From the NCBI RefSeq assembly GCF_010723575.1, contig NZ_BLKZ01000002.1, forward strand, positions 372,001 to 436,000: a stretch of DNA of 64,000 bases, written 5' to 3'. A program made the position numbers and the translations under genes. Within the stretch, counting starts at the first letter, position 1. Every line of letters starts with the position of its first letter. The notes below the pieces were generated by a model, which saw only the letters and a program-made list of their open reading frames with translations, was not told the DNA's origin and did not search any database. Origin of the DNA: Mycobacterium bourgelatii (GTDB lineage: Bacteria > Actinomycetota > Actinomycetes > Mycobacteriales > Mycobacteriaceae). Below, piece by piece: positions 44,256 to 52,900 of this stretch.

Positions 44256-45272
44256 ATGGATTCCGAACGTTTCCGAAAACTGCTCACCACCCCCGGACCG
44301 TTTGCGTCCGTCTACTTCGACGACTCGCACGACAGCCACGACGCCGCTGCGCAGCTCGACCTGAAGTGGCGCGCGGTACGTGAGGAGCTCGAGAAGCAAG
44401 GTGCCGGAAAGTCCGTCACCAGCGAAATCGAGCAGGCGGTTATGGATTTACGGCCGCCGATCGGGCGCAGCGGACGCGCGGTGGTGGCCGGCCCGACTGG
44501 CGTCCTGATCAACGAGCACTTAGCGCGTCCCACCGCTGCAACGGTGGTCCGGTTGTCGGAGCTGCCCTATCTCGTCCCTATCCTCGAGTTGGGTTTGGAA
44601 CAGCCGAACTATCTCTTGGCGATCGTCGATCACACCGGCGCCGACCTCACCGTCCGCGACGGCAATGGGGTGCGCTCGGAGACCGTGGACGGCGGCGGCT
44701 ACCCCGTCCATAAGGCCGCGGGCCCTGAGACCGCCGGCTACGGCGACCCGCAACCGCGCACCGACGAGGCCGGCCGCAAGAACATTCGAGCGGTCGCCGA
44801 CCGCATTGCCGAGTTGGTGGACCGGACGGGGGCCGAGGCGCTTTTCGTGGTCGGCGAGGTGCGGTCCCGTTCAGACCTACTGGCGATCGAATCCTGGTTC
44901 GCCAGGCGTCAACTGCAAGTTATCGACCATGCCGCCGCGCGGTTCAGCGCGGAGATCGGCCGGCAATCCGGACTGGCCACCGAAGGGTTGGACGGCGTGT
45001 GTTCGGCACTGCGACAGGGGGCGGTCGAGACCTTGATCATCGGGGAAATCGGCGACGCCATCGTGGTCACCGACGAAGAGCTGACCCACATCGCGCCGAA
45101 CGCCAACGTGCTTTCCGAGCAAGGGGCGGCGCCCGCCAAGACTTTGCGCGCAGACGAGGCGCTGCCGTTGTTCGCGGTGGCGGTCGGAGCATCACTGGTG
45201 CGTACCGACGAGCGGATCTCGCCGTCCGACGGGGTCGCCGCGGTGCTGCGCTACGCGCCAACCTTGGGTTGA
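44256..45272 (+). CDS. Rv2629/Balon-type archaeo-eukaryotic release-factor homologue
   Basis: A 338-aa protein strongly similar in pattern to M. tuberculosis Rv2629: MDSERFRKLLTTPGPFASVYFDDSHD, VDHTGADLTV, GYPVHKAAG, the FVVGEVRSRSDLL segment, AEIGRQSGLATEGL and the C-terminal ADEALPLFAVAVGASLVR. Rv2629 belongs to the DosR hypoxia regulon. Its M. smegmatis relative Msmeg1130 was reported with Balon as a ribosome hibernation factor that enters the A site. The domain order is that of aeRF1 proteins without a GGQ catalytic motif. As a second, non-Rv2629-locus copy it could act under a different stress. Role inferred from family. Confidence 0.9.
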   Translation: MDSERFRKLLTTPGPFASVYFDDSHDSHDAAAQLDLKWRAVREELEKQGAGKSVTSEIEQAVMDLRPPIGRSGRAVVAGPTGVLINEHLARPTAATVVRLSELPYLVPILELGLEQPNYLLAIVDHTGADLTVRDGNGVRSETVDGGGYPVHKAAGPETAGYGDPQPRTDEAGRKNIRAVADRIAELVDRTGAEALFVVGEVRSRSDLLAIESWFARRQLQVIDHAAARFSAEIGRQSGLATEGLDGVCSALRQGAVETLIIGEIGDAIVVTDEELTHIAPNANVLSEQGAAPAKTLRADEALPLFAVAVGASLVRTDERISPSDGVAAVLRYAPTLG

Positions 45273-45307
45273 TCGGGCCGCGAGCGCGCCGTTCGGCCGC
45301 GAGCGCG

Positions 45308-45470
45308 CGCCGGTCAGCGCGAACGCGCCCAAAATGCCAGCCGCGACGGCGTGTCGCCGTACAAATGAGCGCCCTCGCCGCGTAAACCCCCAGCCCGCCG
45401 CGCCGGTCAGCGCGAGCGCGCTCAAAATGCCAGCCGCGACGGCGTGTCGCCGTACAAATGAGCGCGCTCG
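45308..45470. repeat. Two 70-bp direct repeats, 93 bp apart
   Basis: Copies at 45308-45377 and 45401-45470 share nearly all bases, including aaaatgccagccgcgacggc and the inner ACGGCG-TGT-CGCCGT hairpin, ending near acaaatgagcg. The 45273-45546 gap contains no supported gene. The minus-strand open frame across it is repetitive shadow coding. It may be an interspersed intergenic element of this genome. Confidence 0.75.
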
Positions 45471-45546
45471 CGGGCGGACCTCCGCAACAGCTGCCTGCTG
45501 AGTCGAAATATGGTCCGCGGGCGTCAACTCCGACATAGTTGGCCGA

Positions 45547-46356
45547 ATGGACGACCCGGTCACGCTGCTAACCAGCGCGATCGCCGGCCTGATTCTGGCG
45601 ATGGTCACCACGCCCGTAGGTGTCTCCGGGGCCGTGTTCCTGCTGCCGGTGCAGCTGACGCTCTTGGGCGTGCCCAATCCTGCAGTTACGCCGACGAACT
45701 TGCTGTTCAACATCGTGTCGACGCCTGGAGCCTTGATTCGCTACCGCCGGAGCGCAAATCCGGCCGGCCCACTCCTCACCAACCCGTTGACGAAGGTGCT
45801 GGTCGCCGGCACCGTTCCCGGCGTTGTATTCGGTTCGCTGGTGCGCGTGTTCCTGATTCCCGGACCACGCCTGTTTCGCTTCGTGGTGGCTGCACTCTTG
45901 TTGCCGCTGGGACTTTGGCTCTGCGCAAAGTCCCTTATCCGGTCGCCCGTTAAGCGAGATCCGGTCGTCCCGTCGTCATGGGTGATAGGCGCTCTCGCGC
46001 TAGGTGTCGGAGTCGTCGGCGGCGTCTACGGCATCGGCGGCGGGTCGTTGTTGAGCCCAATCCTGGTCGGTCGCGGTCTACCGACGCGCCTGGTCGCTCC
46101 GGCGGCGCTCACCACGACCTTCGTCACGTCTATCGTCGGAGCGGCCGCCTATTCCCTGATCGCCCTGGCCAGCCCCGGTCAGCACATCGCACCCGTGTGG
46201 GCCGTCGGACTGCTGGCCGGACTGGGCGGCCTGATCGGTGGCTACCTCGGCGCTCGGCTGCAACCGAGAGCGCCGGAAACTGTGCTCCGAACATTGCTGG
46301 GAGCGCTCGCTGTGGCCAGCGCACTGCTCTACGTCTGGCAAGCACTCCGCATGTGA
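45547..46356 (+). CDS. TauE/SafE family sulfite/sulfonate exporter
   Basis: A 269-aa membrane protein with about eight helices in two similar halves. SGAVFLLPVQLTLLGVPNPAVTP begins the first half and GGVYGIGGGSLLSPILVGRG the second, the internal repeat of the TauE/SafE fold. Family members move sulfite, sulfoacetate or related anions. The substrate cannot be read from the sequence. It is followed by tRNA-Ser on the opposite strand. Confidence 0.9.
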   Translation: MDDPVTLLTSAIAGLILAMVTTPVGVSGAVFLLPVQLTLLGVPNPAVTPTNLLFNIVSTPGALIRYRRSANPAGPLLTNPLTKVLVAGTVPGVVFGSLVRVFLIPGPRLFRFVVAALLLPLGLWLCAKSLIRSPVKRDPVVPSSWVIGALALGVGVVGGVYGIGGGSLLSPILVGRGLPTRLVAPAALTTTFVTSIVGAAAYSLIALASPGQHIAPVWAVGLLAGLGGLIGGYLGARLQPRAPETVLRTLLGALAVASALLYVWQALRM

Positions 46357-46399
46357 CTGGCGCCTGCAAACCAGGCCGAACTCGACTCATCGCAACTTG

Positions 46400-46486
46400 C
46401 GGTGGCGGAGGGATTTGAACCCCCGGACGGTTTTAGCCGTCTCTCGCTTTCAAGGCGAGTGCATTAGGCCGCTCTGCCACGCCACC
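46400..46486 (-). tRNA. tRNA-Ser (anticodon TGA)
   Basis: Type II tRNA: the acceptor GGTGGCG pairs with CGCCACC, the anticodon loop is CTTGAAA (TGA), a long variable arm is formed by GACGGCTAAAACCGTC, and the T loop is GTTCAAATC. It is divergent from the quinone oxidoreductase. Confidence 0.96.
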
Positions 46487-46524
46487 CGGACAACGGTAAG
46501 CCAAGGGTAGCGGTGGCAAGTAGC

Positions 46525-47511
46525 GTGACGAACATGCGTGCCATCGTCGCCGAATCCGCCGAAGAACTCGTATGGCAAGAAGTCCCCGACGTCACCGCCG
46601 GGCCGGGTGAGGTCTTGATCAAGGTGACCGCCGCGGGGGTGAACCGCGCCGACGTGCTGCAGGCCGCGGGTAAGTACCCGCCCCCGCCGGGTGCCAGCGA
46701 GACGATCGGCATGGAGGTCAGCGGCATCGTCGCCGATGTCGGTCCCGGCGTCACGGAATGGTCGAAAGGCCAGGAAGTCTGCGCCCTGCTGGCCGGCGGC
46801 GGATACGCGGAATACGTCGCAGTCCCGGTCGGCCAGGTGATGCCGGTCCCCCCGACAGTCGAACTCGCCGACGCCGCCGCGCTGCCCGAAGTGGCCTGCA
46901 CGGTGTGGTCCAACCTGGTGATGACGGCTCATTTGAGCCCCGGCCAGTTGGTCCTCATTCACGGCGGGGCCAGCGGCATCGGCACCCATGCGATTCAGGT
47001 GGCACGCGCCCTGGGCGCCCGAGTCGCGATCACTGCGGGGGCGCCGGAAAAGCTGGAACTCTGCCGCAGCCTCGGCGCGCAGATCGCGATCTCGTACAAG
47101 GACGAGGACTTCGTCGCGCGGATCAAGGAGGTGACCGACGGCGGCGGCGTCGACGTGATCCTCGACATCATGGGTGCGGCCTATTTGGACCGCAATATCG
47201 ACGCGCTGGCCACGGACGGCCAACTCATCGTGATCGGCATGCAGGGCGGGGTGAAGGCCGAACTCAATCTGGGCAAGCTGCTCACCAAACGCGCGCGGGT
47301 AATCGGCACCACGCTGCGCGCCCGCCCGGTGAGCGGCCCGAACAGCAAGAGCGAGATCGCGGCGGCGGTGACGGCGTCGGTGTGGCCGATGATCGCCGCC
47401 GGCCGAGTCCGACCGGTCATCGGCGCCCGCCTGCCGATCGAGCAGGCCGCGGAGGCACACCGATTGCTGGTGTCGGGCAAGACTTACGGAAAGATCCTGC
47501 TGACGGTCTGA
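46525..47511 (+). CDS. NAD(P)H quinone oxidoreductase (Rv3777-like)
   Basis: An MDR-superfamily oxidoreductase of 328 aa from GTG 46525 (VTNMRAIVAES); 332 aa from GTG 46513 or 325 from ATG 46534 are possible. The PIG3/zeta-crystallin type signature GVNRADVLQAAGKYPPPPG is followed by the Rossmann loop IHGGASGIGTHAIQVA. No catalytic zinc ligands are seen. It is the last gene of the Rv3761c-Rv3777-like backbone; the aminotransferase Rv3778c that follows in M. tuberculosis is absent. Confidence 0.92.
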   Translation: MTNMRAIVAESAEELVWQEVPDVTAGPGEVLIKVTAAGVNRADVLQAAGKYPPPPGASETIGMEVSGIVADVGPGVTEWSKGQEVCALLAGGGYAEYVAVPVGQVMPVPPTVELADAAALPEVACTVWSNLVMTAHLSPGQLVLIHGGASGIGTHAIQVARALGARVAITAGAPEKLELCRSLGAQIAISYKDEDFVARIKEVTDGGGVDVILDIMGAAYLDRNIDALATDGQLIVIGMQGGVKAELNLGKLLTKRARVIGTTLRARPVSGPNSKSEIAAAVTASVWPMIAAGRVRPVIGARLPIEQAAEAHRLLVSGKTYGKILLTV

Positions 47512-47518
47512 CGACCGG

Positions 47519-49000
47519 CTACGCGCCGCAAAGGGTCGGGTCAGTGCCACCGACTTTGCAATACGGGAACTGCTGTTCCTTTCCGGCGCTGAACGTCAGG
47601 CCTTGCCCGTTGCCGACGAGCGTCACCGTCACCGGGTCGCCGGGAACGGCCCCGTTGAGGTTCGAACTGCTGTCGACCGTGCCGGTGGCCGTGTCACCGA
47701 ACACCGAGGTCAGCGTGAAGTTCTCCATGCCGTCGGAGTACGTGTGTTGGCCCTTGCCGTTGGCGGTGATGACGAGACCTTCGCGGTGAGCGTGCCAGCT
47801 CCCGACGAACGGTTCGAGTCCGGCGAGGCCGGTACGCGCCGTTGTGGTGGGCTCGGCGGGAGTAGCCGGGAGCGCCGGCGTCGAGGGCTCGACCGTCGCG
47901 GAAGACTGGGCGGTCGCGGGGGACTGCGACGTCGTCGCGGGCCTGCTCAGCAGGTAGCCGCCGACGATCCCCAATACGGCCACGATCACGACCGCTGCGG
48001 TGATCGCCGCGATCCGGCCTCCGCCGAGTCGGGTTGGCCCGCCGGTTTGGTAGGCGAGCGGTTGCGGCGCAGGTTGGTCGGGTAGCCGACGGCGTGGTGG
48101 TGGGGCGGGCACGGTCGGTTGCGAGTGCAGTTGCTGGCTCGGCGGTGGGGGCGGGGGTCGATCGTGGCGCCGCGTGGATCCAGCGACCGAGGGCGCACTC
48201 AAGGCTTGGCGGGCCGCAAAAGCGAGTGCGTTGGCGCTCTGGTAGCGCTCGTCGGGGTTTTTGGCCATGCCGGTGGCGATGACCGCATCGAACGCGGCCG
48301 GTACACCAGGACGAATTTGGCTGGCCCGCGGGGGATCCAGCTGCAAATGCGCTGCGATCTGTTGTTCCATGCTGTCACCGGGAAACGGATGGCTGCCGGT
48401 CAAGCATTCATGCAGCACGCAGGCCAGTGCGTAGACATCGGAACGGGCATCGGCGACCCCGGTGTTGAAACGCTCGGGGGCCATGTAGGCCATGGTTCCC
48501 ACCATCACGTTGGTGCTGGTCAGCTTGGTCGCCGAAGAGTCGTGGACGATGCCGAAATCGATCAAATACACGAAATCGCGGGGGGTGACCAAGGTGTTGG
48601 AGGGCTTGACATCGCGATGCACCAACCCCGCCGCGTGCGCGGCATCCAAAGCGGCGGCGAGTTGTTCGATGATGTGCACCGCGCGCTGCGGACGCATCGG
48701 GCCGCGGCGCAACAAAGCGCCGACGTCGGTGCCCTCGACGATCGGCATCACCAGGTACAACCGGCCATCAATCTCGCCGGTGTCATAAATCGGGATGATG
48801 TGCGGCTCGGTCAGCCGGGCCGCCGTATACGCCTCACGACGGAACCGCTGCTCATAGCCTGGCTCGTTGGCCAACTGCGGCGGCAGCACCTTGATCGCCA
48901 CATCGCGGTCGATCTCGGTGTCATGGGCTCGATATACCGTGCCCATCCCGCCTTGCCCGAGCACTGAGATCAGCCGATAACGCCCGAACGCTTCATTCAT
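47519..49000 (-). CDS. Transmembrane Ser/Thr protein kinase (493 aa)
   Basis: The start at ATG 49000 follows GGGAGGTG. An intact Hanks-type kinase domain: glycine loop GQGGMG at 15-20, Lys37 in VAIK, catalytic HRDVKPSN near 137, DFG near 155, APERF. The juxtamembrane linker is Pro-rich (PPPPPP), one membrane helix sits near 345-367 (AAVVIVAVLGIVGGYLL), and the extracellular domain of about 120 residues is predicted to be beta-rich (GTVDSSSNLNGAVPGDPVTV). The kinase domain is almost identical to that of the divergent kinase at 49410, but the extracellular domains differ, so they read different signals. Ends 7 bp past the convergent quinone reductase stop. Confidence 0.94.
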   Translation of the reverse strand: MNEAFGRYRLISVLGQGGMGTVYRAHDTEIDRDVAIKVLPPQLANEPGYEQRFRREAYTAARLTEPHIIPIYDTGEIDGRLYLVMPIVEGTDVGALLRRGPMRPQRAVHIIEQLAAALDAAHAAGLVHRDVKPSNTLVTPRDFVYLIDFGIVHDSSATKLTSTNVMVGTMAYMAPERFNTGVADARSDVYALACVLHECLTGSHPFPGDSMEQQIAAHLQLDPPRASQIRPGVPAAFDAVIATGMAKNPDERYQSANALAFAARQALSAPSVAGSTRRHDRPPPPPPSQQLHSQPTVPAPPPRRRLPDQPAPQPLAYQTGGPTRLGGGRIAAITAAVVIVAVLGIVGGYLLSRPATTSQSPATAQSSATVEPSTPALPATPAEPTTTARTGLAGLEPFVGSWHAHREGLVITANGKGQHTYSDGMENFTLTSVFGDTATGTVDSSSNLNGAVPGDPVTVTLVGNGQGLTFSAGKEQQFPYCKVGGTDPTLCGA

Positions 49001-49409
49001 CAGGGCACCTCCCACAGTGTTCAGACGAAGCGGCACAACGGGTTTGGTAGTTGGCCACTCATCAAAGCCTCGGGTGCGCTTCCGGCGGACACCACTTCAG
49101 ACCAGTCGGCCATCGAGCCCTCGATTCAGCTTGTTGCGTCGTGACAAGCGATGCCAAGGAACCGAATGCGGCGGCGACGTCCTGAGTCAACGTGCCGACG
49201 AAACGGCGTCTGGTGCGTAATCGCGGGCCCTTCGGCAAGGAAGTTGGATCCGTGCAGCAACAAGTATCTTGAAGGCTGCGAAGATTTGGAAGACGTTGGA
49301 ACCGCCTTTGACTATTGTTAACGGGCACTTGAATCCCTCAACGCGGAGCGGAAGTCGATGACAAACGTGGTAGCTCCGGACGAGTCTCCAATCGAACGCA
49401 CCGCTGCCT
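49001..49409. other. Spacer between the divergent kinases
   Basis: This 409-bp region holds short open frames without ribosome sites or codon bias, which I do not call. It should contain both kinase promoters. AT-rich sequence with gactattgttaacg near 49306-49322 lies about 90 bp before the second kinase start. No clear operator was seen. Confidence 0.5.
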
Positions 49410-50945
49410 GTGGATGAGGTGTTCGGGCGGTATCGACTGATCTCGGTGATCGGTCAGGGTGCTATGGGCACGGTGTATCGGGCCCGGGATACCGAGATCG
49501 GACGCGATGTGGCGATCAAGGTGCTGCCGTCGCAGTTGGCCAATGAGCCAGGCTATGAGCAGCGGTTCCGCCGTGAGGCGTATACGGCGGCCCGGCTGAC
49601 CGAGCCGCACATCATCCCGATTTATGACACCGGCGAGATTGATGGCCGGTTGTACCTGGTGATGCCCATTATCGAGGGCACCGATGTAGATGCGCTGTTG
49701 CGCCGCGAGGGACCGATGCCCGCCGAGCGCGCGGTGGGCATCATCGAGCAGTTGGCTGCTGCGTTGGATGCCGCGCACGCGGCGGGGTTGGTGCACCGTG
49801 ATGTCAAGCCCTCCAACACCTTGGTCACCCCACGCGATTTCGTGTATTTGATCGATTTCGGCATTGCTCACGACGCTTCGGCCACCAAACTGACTCGCAC
49901 CGGGATGATGGTGGGAACCATGGCCTACATGGCCCCCGAACGCTTCAACACCGGGGTCGCCGATGCGCGTTCTGACGTATACGCATTGGCATGCGTCTTA
50001 CACGAGTGCTTGACCGGGGAACTGCCGTTTCCGGGCAACAGCGTGGAACAGCAGATCGCAGCGCATTTGTCGTTGGATCCGCCGCGGCCCAGCCGCAGTC
50101 GTCCTAGTCTGCCTGCAGCGTTGGATGACGTCATCGCCATTGGCATGGCGAAAAATCCCGACGAGCGCTACCAGAGCGCCGCCGCGCTGGCTGCAGCAGC
50201 CCGCCGAGCCCTGGCCGCGCCGTCGAACCCCTCGGTCGCGGCGTCCACCCGTCGACACGATCGGCCCCCTCCCCCACCACCCAGATCGCAACCGCCATCC
50301 CGCTCGCAGCCGAGCTTGCCCGCCCCACCGCCGCAGCGCCGGCCGATCGACCAGCCTGTGCCCCAAACGCCGCGCCGTCCAACAAGGTTGATCGCAGTCA
50401 TCGCCGGCCTCGCCGCCGCTCTCATCGCCGTCATCGCTGTCAGTTACCAGCTATTCAAGCCGGAACCTCCTGCAGCCGAAACACCGACTGCGCAAGCACC
50501 TTTCGGGTCAAGCGCCGCGCCTAGTACGGCTCAGCCGGCTGAGCCGACCACTCAAATCCCCATCGCCTCAACCCCGTACATCAAGATTCCTGGCGTTGCC
50601 ACATGCCAAATTGACGACGAAAGTGTTGTCTGTCAGAGCACCTGGTCGCAGGCACCCGTAGTCCCGTGTCCGGGATGCCCGCAAGAGATGCCCATGGACC
50701 AAGCGATAGTGGACCCTAACGGAAAACTCACTTGGCGCGACGCAAACCTGGGGACCCCCGACGGTCCCGGGGGGCCTGGGTGGTTTTCCTTGTGGGTCTC
50801 ACAGCCGTACCACGGGTTCGGCTGGACCGCGCACGCGGACGGAAATGGCCATGCCACGTTCACCAACGACGCGACGGGCCACGGCATGAAAATCACCTGG
50901 GTGACGCAAGGAAACAGTGGCCACGCCGAGGTGGCCACCTTCTAA
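49410..50945 (+). CDS. Transmembrane Ser/Thr protein kinase (511 aa)
   Basis: Starts at GTG 49410 (MDEVFGRYRLIS). Intact kinase domain with GQGAMG at 15-20, Lys37, HRDVKPSN near 138, DFG and APERF. It differs from the kinase at 47519 by only scattered residues up to about residue 290. The linker is Pro-rich, one membrane helix lies near 330-352 (IAGLAAALIAVIAVSYQLF), and the exported domain carries four cysteines (TCQIDDESVVC, VVPCPGC) likely forming disulfides. Its downstream neighbours on the same side encode a BTAD-FHA regulator, a natural phospho-acceptor. Confidence 0.94.
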   Translation: MDEVFGRYRLISVIGQGAMGTVYRARDTEIGRDVAIKVLPSQLANEPGYEQRFRREAYTAARLTEPHIIPIYDTGEIDGRLYLVMPIIEGTDVDALLRREGPMPAERAVGIIEQLAAALDAAHAAGLVHRDVKPSNTLVTPRDFVYLIDFGIAHDASATKLTRTGMMVGTMAYMAPERFNTGVADARSDVYALACVLHECLTGELPFPGNSVEQQIAAHLSLDPPRPSRSRPSLPAALDDVIAIGMAKNPDERYQSAAALAAAARRALAAPSNPSVAASTRRHDRPPPPPPRSQPPSRSQPSLPAPPPQRRPIDQPVPQTPRRPTRLIAVIAGLAAALIAVIAVSYQLFKPEPPAAETPTAQAPFGSSAAPSTAQPAEPTTQIPIASTPYIKIPGVATCQIDDESVVCQSTWSQAPVVPCPGCPQEMPMDQAIVDPNGKLTWRDANLGTPDGPGGPGWFSLWVSQPYHGFGWTAHADGNGHATFTNDATGHGMKITWVTQGNSGHAEVATF

Positions 50946-51001
50946 AGGTTCGGCGGCTAGCAGCGAACCGCTAGCCGCCTCCTCCGGCGCCGGGCTCGGG
51001 C

Positions 51002-51613
51002 TCACGGCGCGCGATTTCCCGCGGTTGAGCGTTGCTTCCAGACCCGCCCGAGACCGACCACGATCGCCACGAGGGCCATCGTGTAGAGCACGAATCCGAA
51101 GCCAAGAGAGACGTCGACCCCACTGGCGATGAAGTCGGCGCTGTCCCCCGCCTCGGCTATCGCCTGCTGCTTCTCCGAAATGCCTTGCGCGTAATTGATT
51201 GCGCCGATCACGAAGAAGACCCCTAGTAGGCCAACCACGCCAGTGAGTCCGGCAAGGCGTTTCATCAACATCTCCGCTCCGGAGATCGTGGGCCACGCCA
51301 GCCAACCGGCCCCGGCAATGACCAACAGAATGAGGAAGATCCATCCGCCCCTGAATGGACTGGCATCGATGGTGGTGCTGCCGAACAGCACAGTGGCCTT
51401 GATCGTCGTCCAGGGCAGGAACAGCGAAATCGCGGCCAAAGCCAGGCCGCCAAACAGCAATCCGGCCGTGATCGGCGCCTTCGGGACAAAGCTCTTGACC
51501 GCGCCGAAACCGGGGCTTTGCAGCTGCCTACCAGGCGCCGAGTAGTCGGGACGGTACTGCGGTGGGCGAAACGATGGATCCGTTGGCTGCTGGTCGCGCG
51601 ATACGTGGTTCAT
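51002..51613 (-). CDS. Four-helix membrane protein, 203 aa
   Basis: Starts MNHVSRDQQPTDPSFRPPQY, a cytoplasmic Pro-rich tail of about 45 residues, followed by four membrane helices (about 48-70, 92-110, 122-142, 172-192). An extracytoplasmic loop contains FGSTTIDASPFRGG. No named family is recognised. It lies between the kinase and the FHA regulator, and could be a kinase substrate or sensor partner; this is positional inference. Its start is 165 bp from that of the divergent regulator. Confidence 0.8.
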   Translation of the reverse strand: MNHVSRDQQPTDPSFRPPQYRPDYSAPGRQLQSPGFGAVKSFVPKAPITAGLLFGGLALAAISLFLPWTTIKATVLFGSTTIDASPFRGGWIFLILLVIAGAGWLAWPTISGAEMLMKRLAGLTGVVGLLGVFFVIGAINYAQGISEKQQAIAEAGDSADFIASGVDVSLGFGFVLYTMALVAIVVGLGRVWKQRSTAGNRAP

Positions 51614-51778
51614 GATCAATTTCCTCTCATTGCAAGGTGTATTGGGGTTTCAGCCGGCCACTACGACCGGGTAGGACAGACATTGGGGGCCGGCTCTTGC
51701 AAAAATCTTGGAGTCTGAACGCCGCGGGCAGACACAATGAGAGGTCGATTCAACTGACGACCCCGAGACTGGAGGGCT

Positions 51779-52900
51779 ATGAGCGGAACTCAGCTCAAGT
51801 TCGGCCTTCTCGGTCCCTTGCTGCTGACCGTTGCCGGAGCGACGGTGGCGTTGGGTACACCGAAACAACGGGCACTGTTCGCCATGCTGCTGATCAACCG
51901 AAATCGCGCGATCGGCTCGGATTCGTTGGTCTACGCCGCGTGGGATGAGTCACCGGTTCCCGCCGCGCGCACCAGCATTCAGTCCTACGTGTCGAACCTG
52001 CGCAAGTTGCTCGGGACTGCAGGCGTCGACCCCTATTCGGTGCTCGCGAGCGTCCCACCGGGATATCGACTCAACGTGGCCGCCAACGACTGCGACCTAG
52101 ATCGCTTCAATGACCAGAAGAACACGGGTTTTCAGGCCGCGGCAGCGGGGCGATTCGACGTGGCCAGCAGACATCTTTCGGCAGCGCTGAGCGAATGGCG
52201 CGGGCCAGTGCTTGCCGACCTCGCCGACTTCGCGTTCGTCAAGACGTTCGCGACCGCCGTCACCGAAGACCACATGTTGGTCGTTACCACTCGGGCGGAG
52301 GTCGAAATCGCCTGCGGCAGAGCAGAAGCCATCATCGGTGAACTCGAAACGCTGGCGGCCAGACATCCCTATCGGGAGCCGTTGTGGGCGCAGCTGATTA
52401 CCGCTTATTACGTTTGCGAACGGCAATCCGATGCCCTCGATGCCTACCGCCGCTTGAAGACGGCACTAGCGGAGGATTTGGGTATCGACCCCGGCCCGAC
52501 GATCAACGCCCTGCACGCGCGGATCCTGCGCCAGGAGCGTTTGCGCATCAGACAGTCCGCGCGGACAACCGCAGCGCGTGCCATGGCTGGGGCGTACGCC
52601 GTCGCCAGCAGAAAGCCCGCCGCCGCTTGGTTGCGTGACGCGACCGGTCGCCACCATCCGTTACGCGCGGGCGCCACCCGGATAGGCCGGCTTTCGGACA
52701 ATGACATCGTTCTCAACGACGACGATGTCAGCCGGCACCACGCCGTAATCGTCGACACCGGAGGAAGTTTCGTGATGACGGATTTGGGTTCGGCGAACGG
52801 AGTGCAGGTGCAGGGGCAGCTGCTTCGGCACAGCGCCAACCTTGCCGACGGCGATCACATCAGCATCTGCGGGCATGACTTCATCTTCGAGATTCAGTAA
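51779..52900 (+). CDS. EmbR-like BTAD-FHA transcriptional regulator
   Basis: A 373-aa SARP-type regulator. The N-terminal winged helix (LGTPKQRALFAMLL...SIQSYVSNLRKLLG), a bacterial transcriptional activator domain with TPR helices (about 100-255), and a C-terminal FHA domain with RIGRLSDNDIVLNDDDVSRHHA and LGSANGVQVQG. The FHA carries the phosphothreonine-binding Arg, Ser and His positions. In M. tuberculosis EmbR has this architecture and is phosphorylated by PknH. Here transmembrane kinases flank it and a PknH-like kinase lies at 61633. ATG at 51779; the stop overlaps the convergent cyclase stop by 7 bp. Confidence 0.93.
   Translation: MSGTQLKFGLLGPLLLTVAGATVALGTPKQRALFAMLLINRNRAIGSDSLVYAAWDESPVPAARTSIQSYVSNLRKLLGTAGVDPYSVLASVPPGYRLNVAANDCDLDRFNDQKNTGFQAAAAGRFDVASRHLSAALSEWRGPVLADLADFAFVKTFATAVTEDHMLVVTTRAEVEIACGRAEAIIGELETLAARHPYREPLWAQLITAYYVCERQSDALDAYRRLKTALAEDLGIDPGPTINALHARILRQERLRIRQSARTTAARAMAGAYAVASRKPAAAWLRDATGRHHPLRAGATRIGRLSDNDIVLNDDDVSRHHAVIVDTGGSFVMTDLGSANGVQVQGQLLRHSANLADGDHISICGHDFIFEIQ

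Noticed and set aside
45192..45713. Minus-strand frame with duplicated hydrophobic peptide (RHAVAAGIL twice)
   Set aside because: It runs antisense through two well-supported genes, and the peptide duplication simply reflects the 70-bp intergenic repeat.
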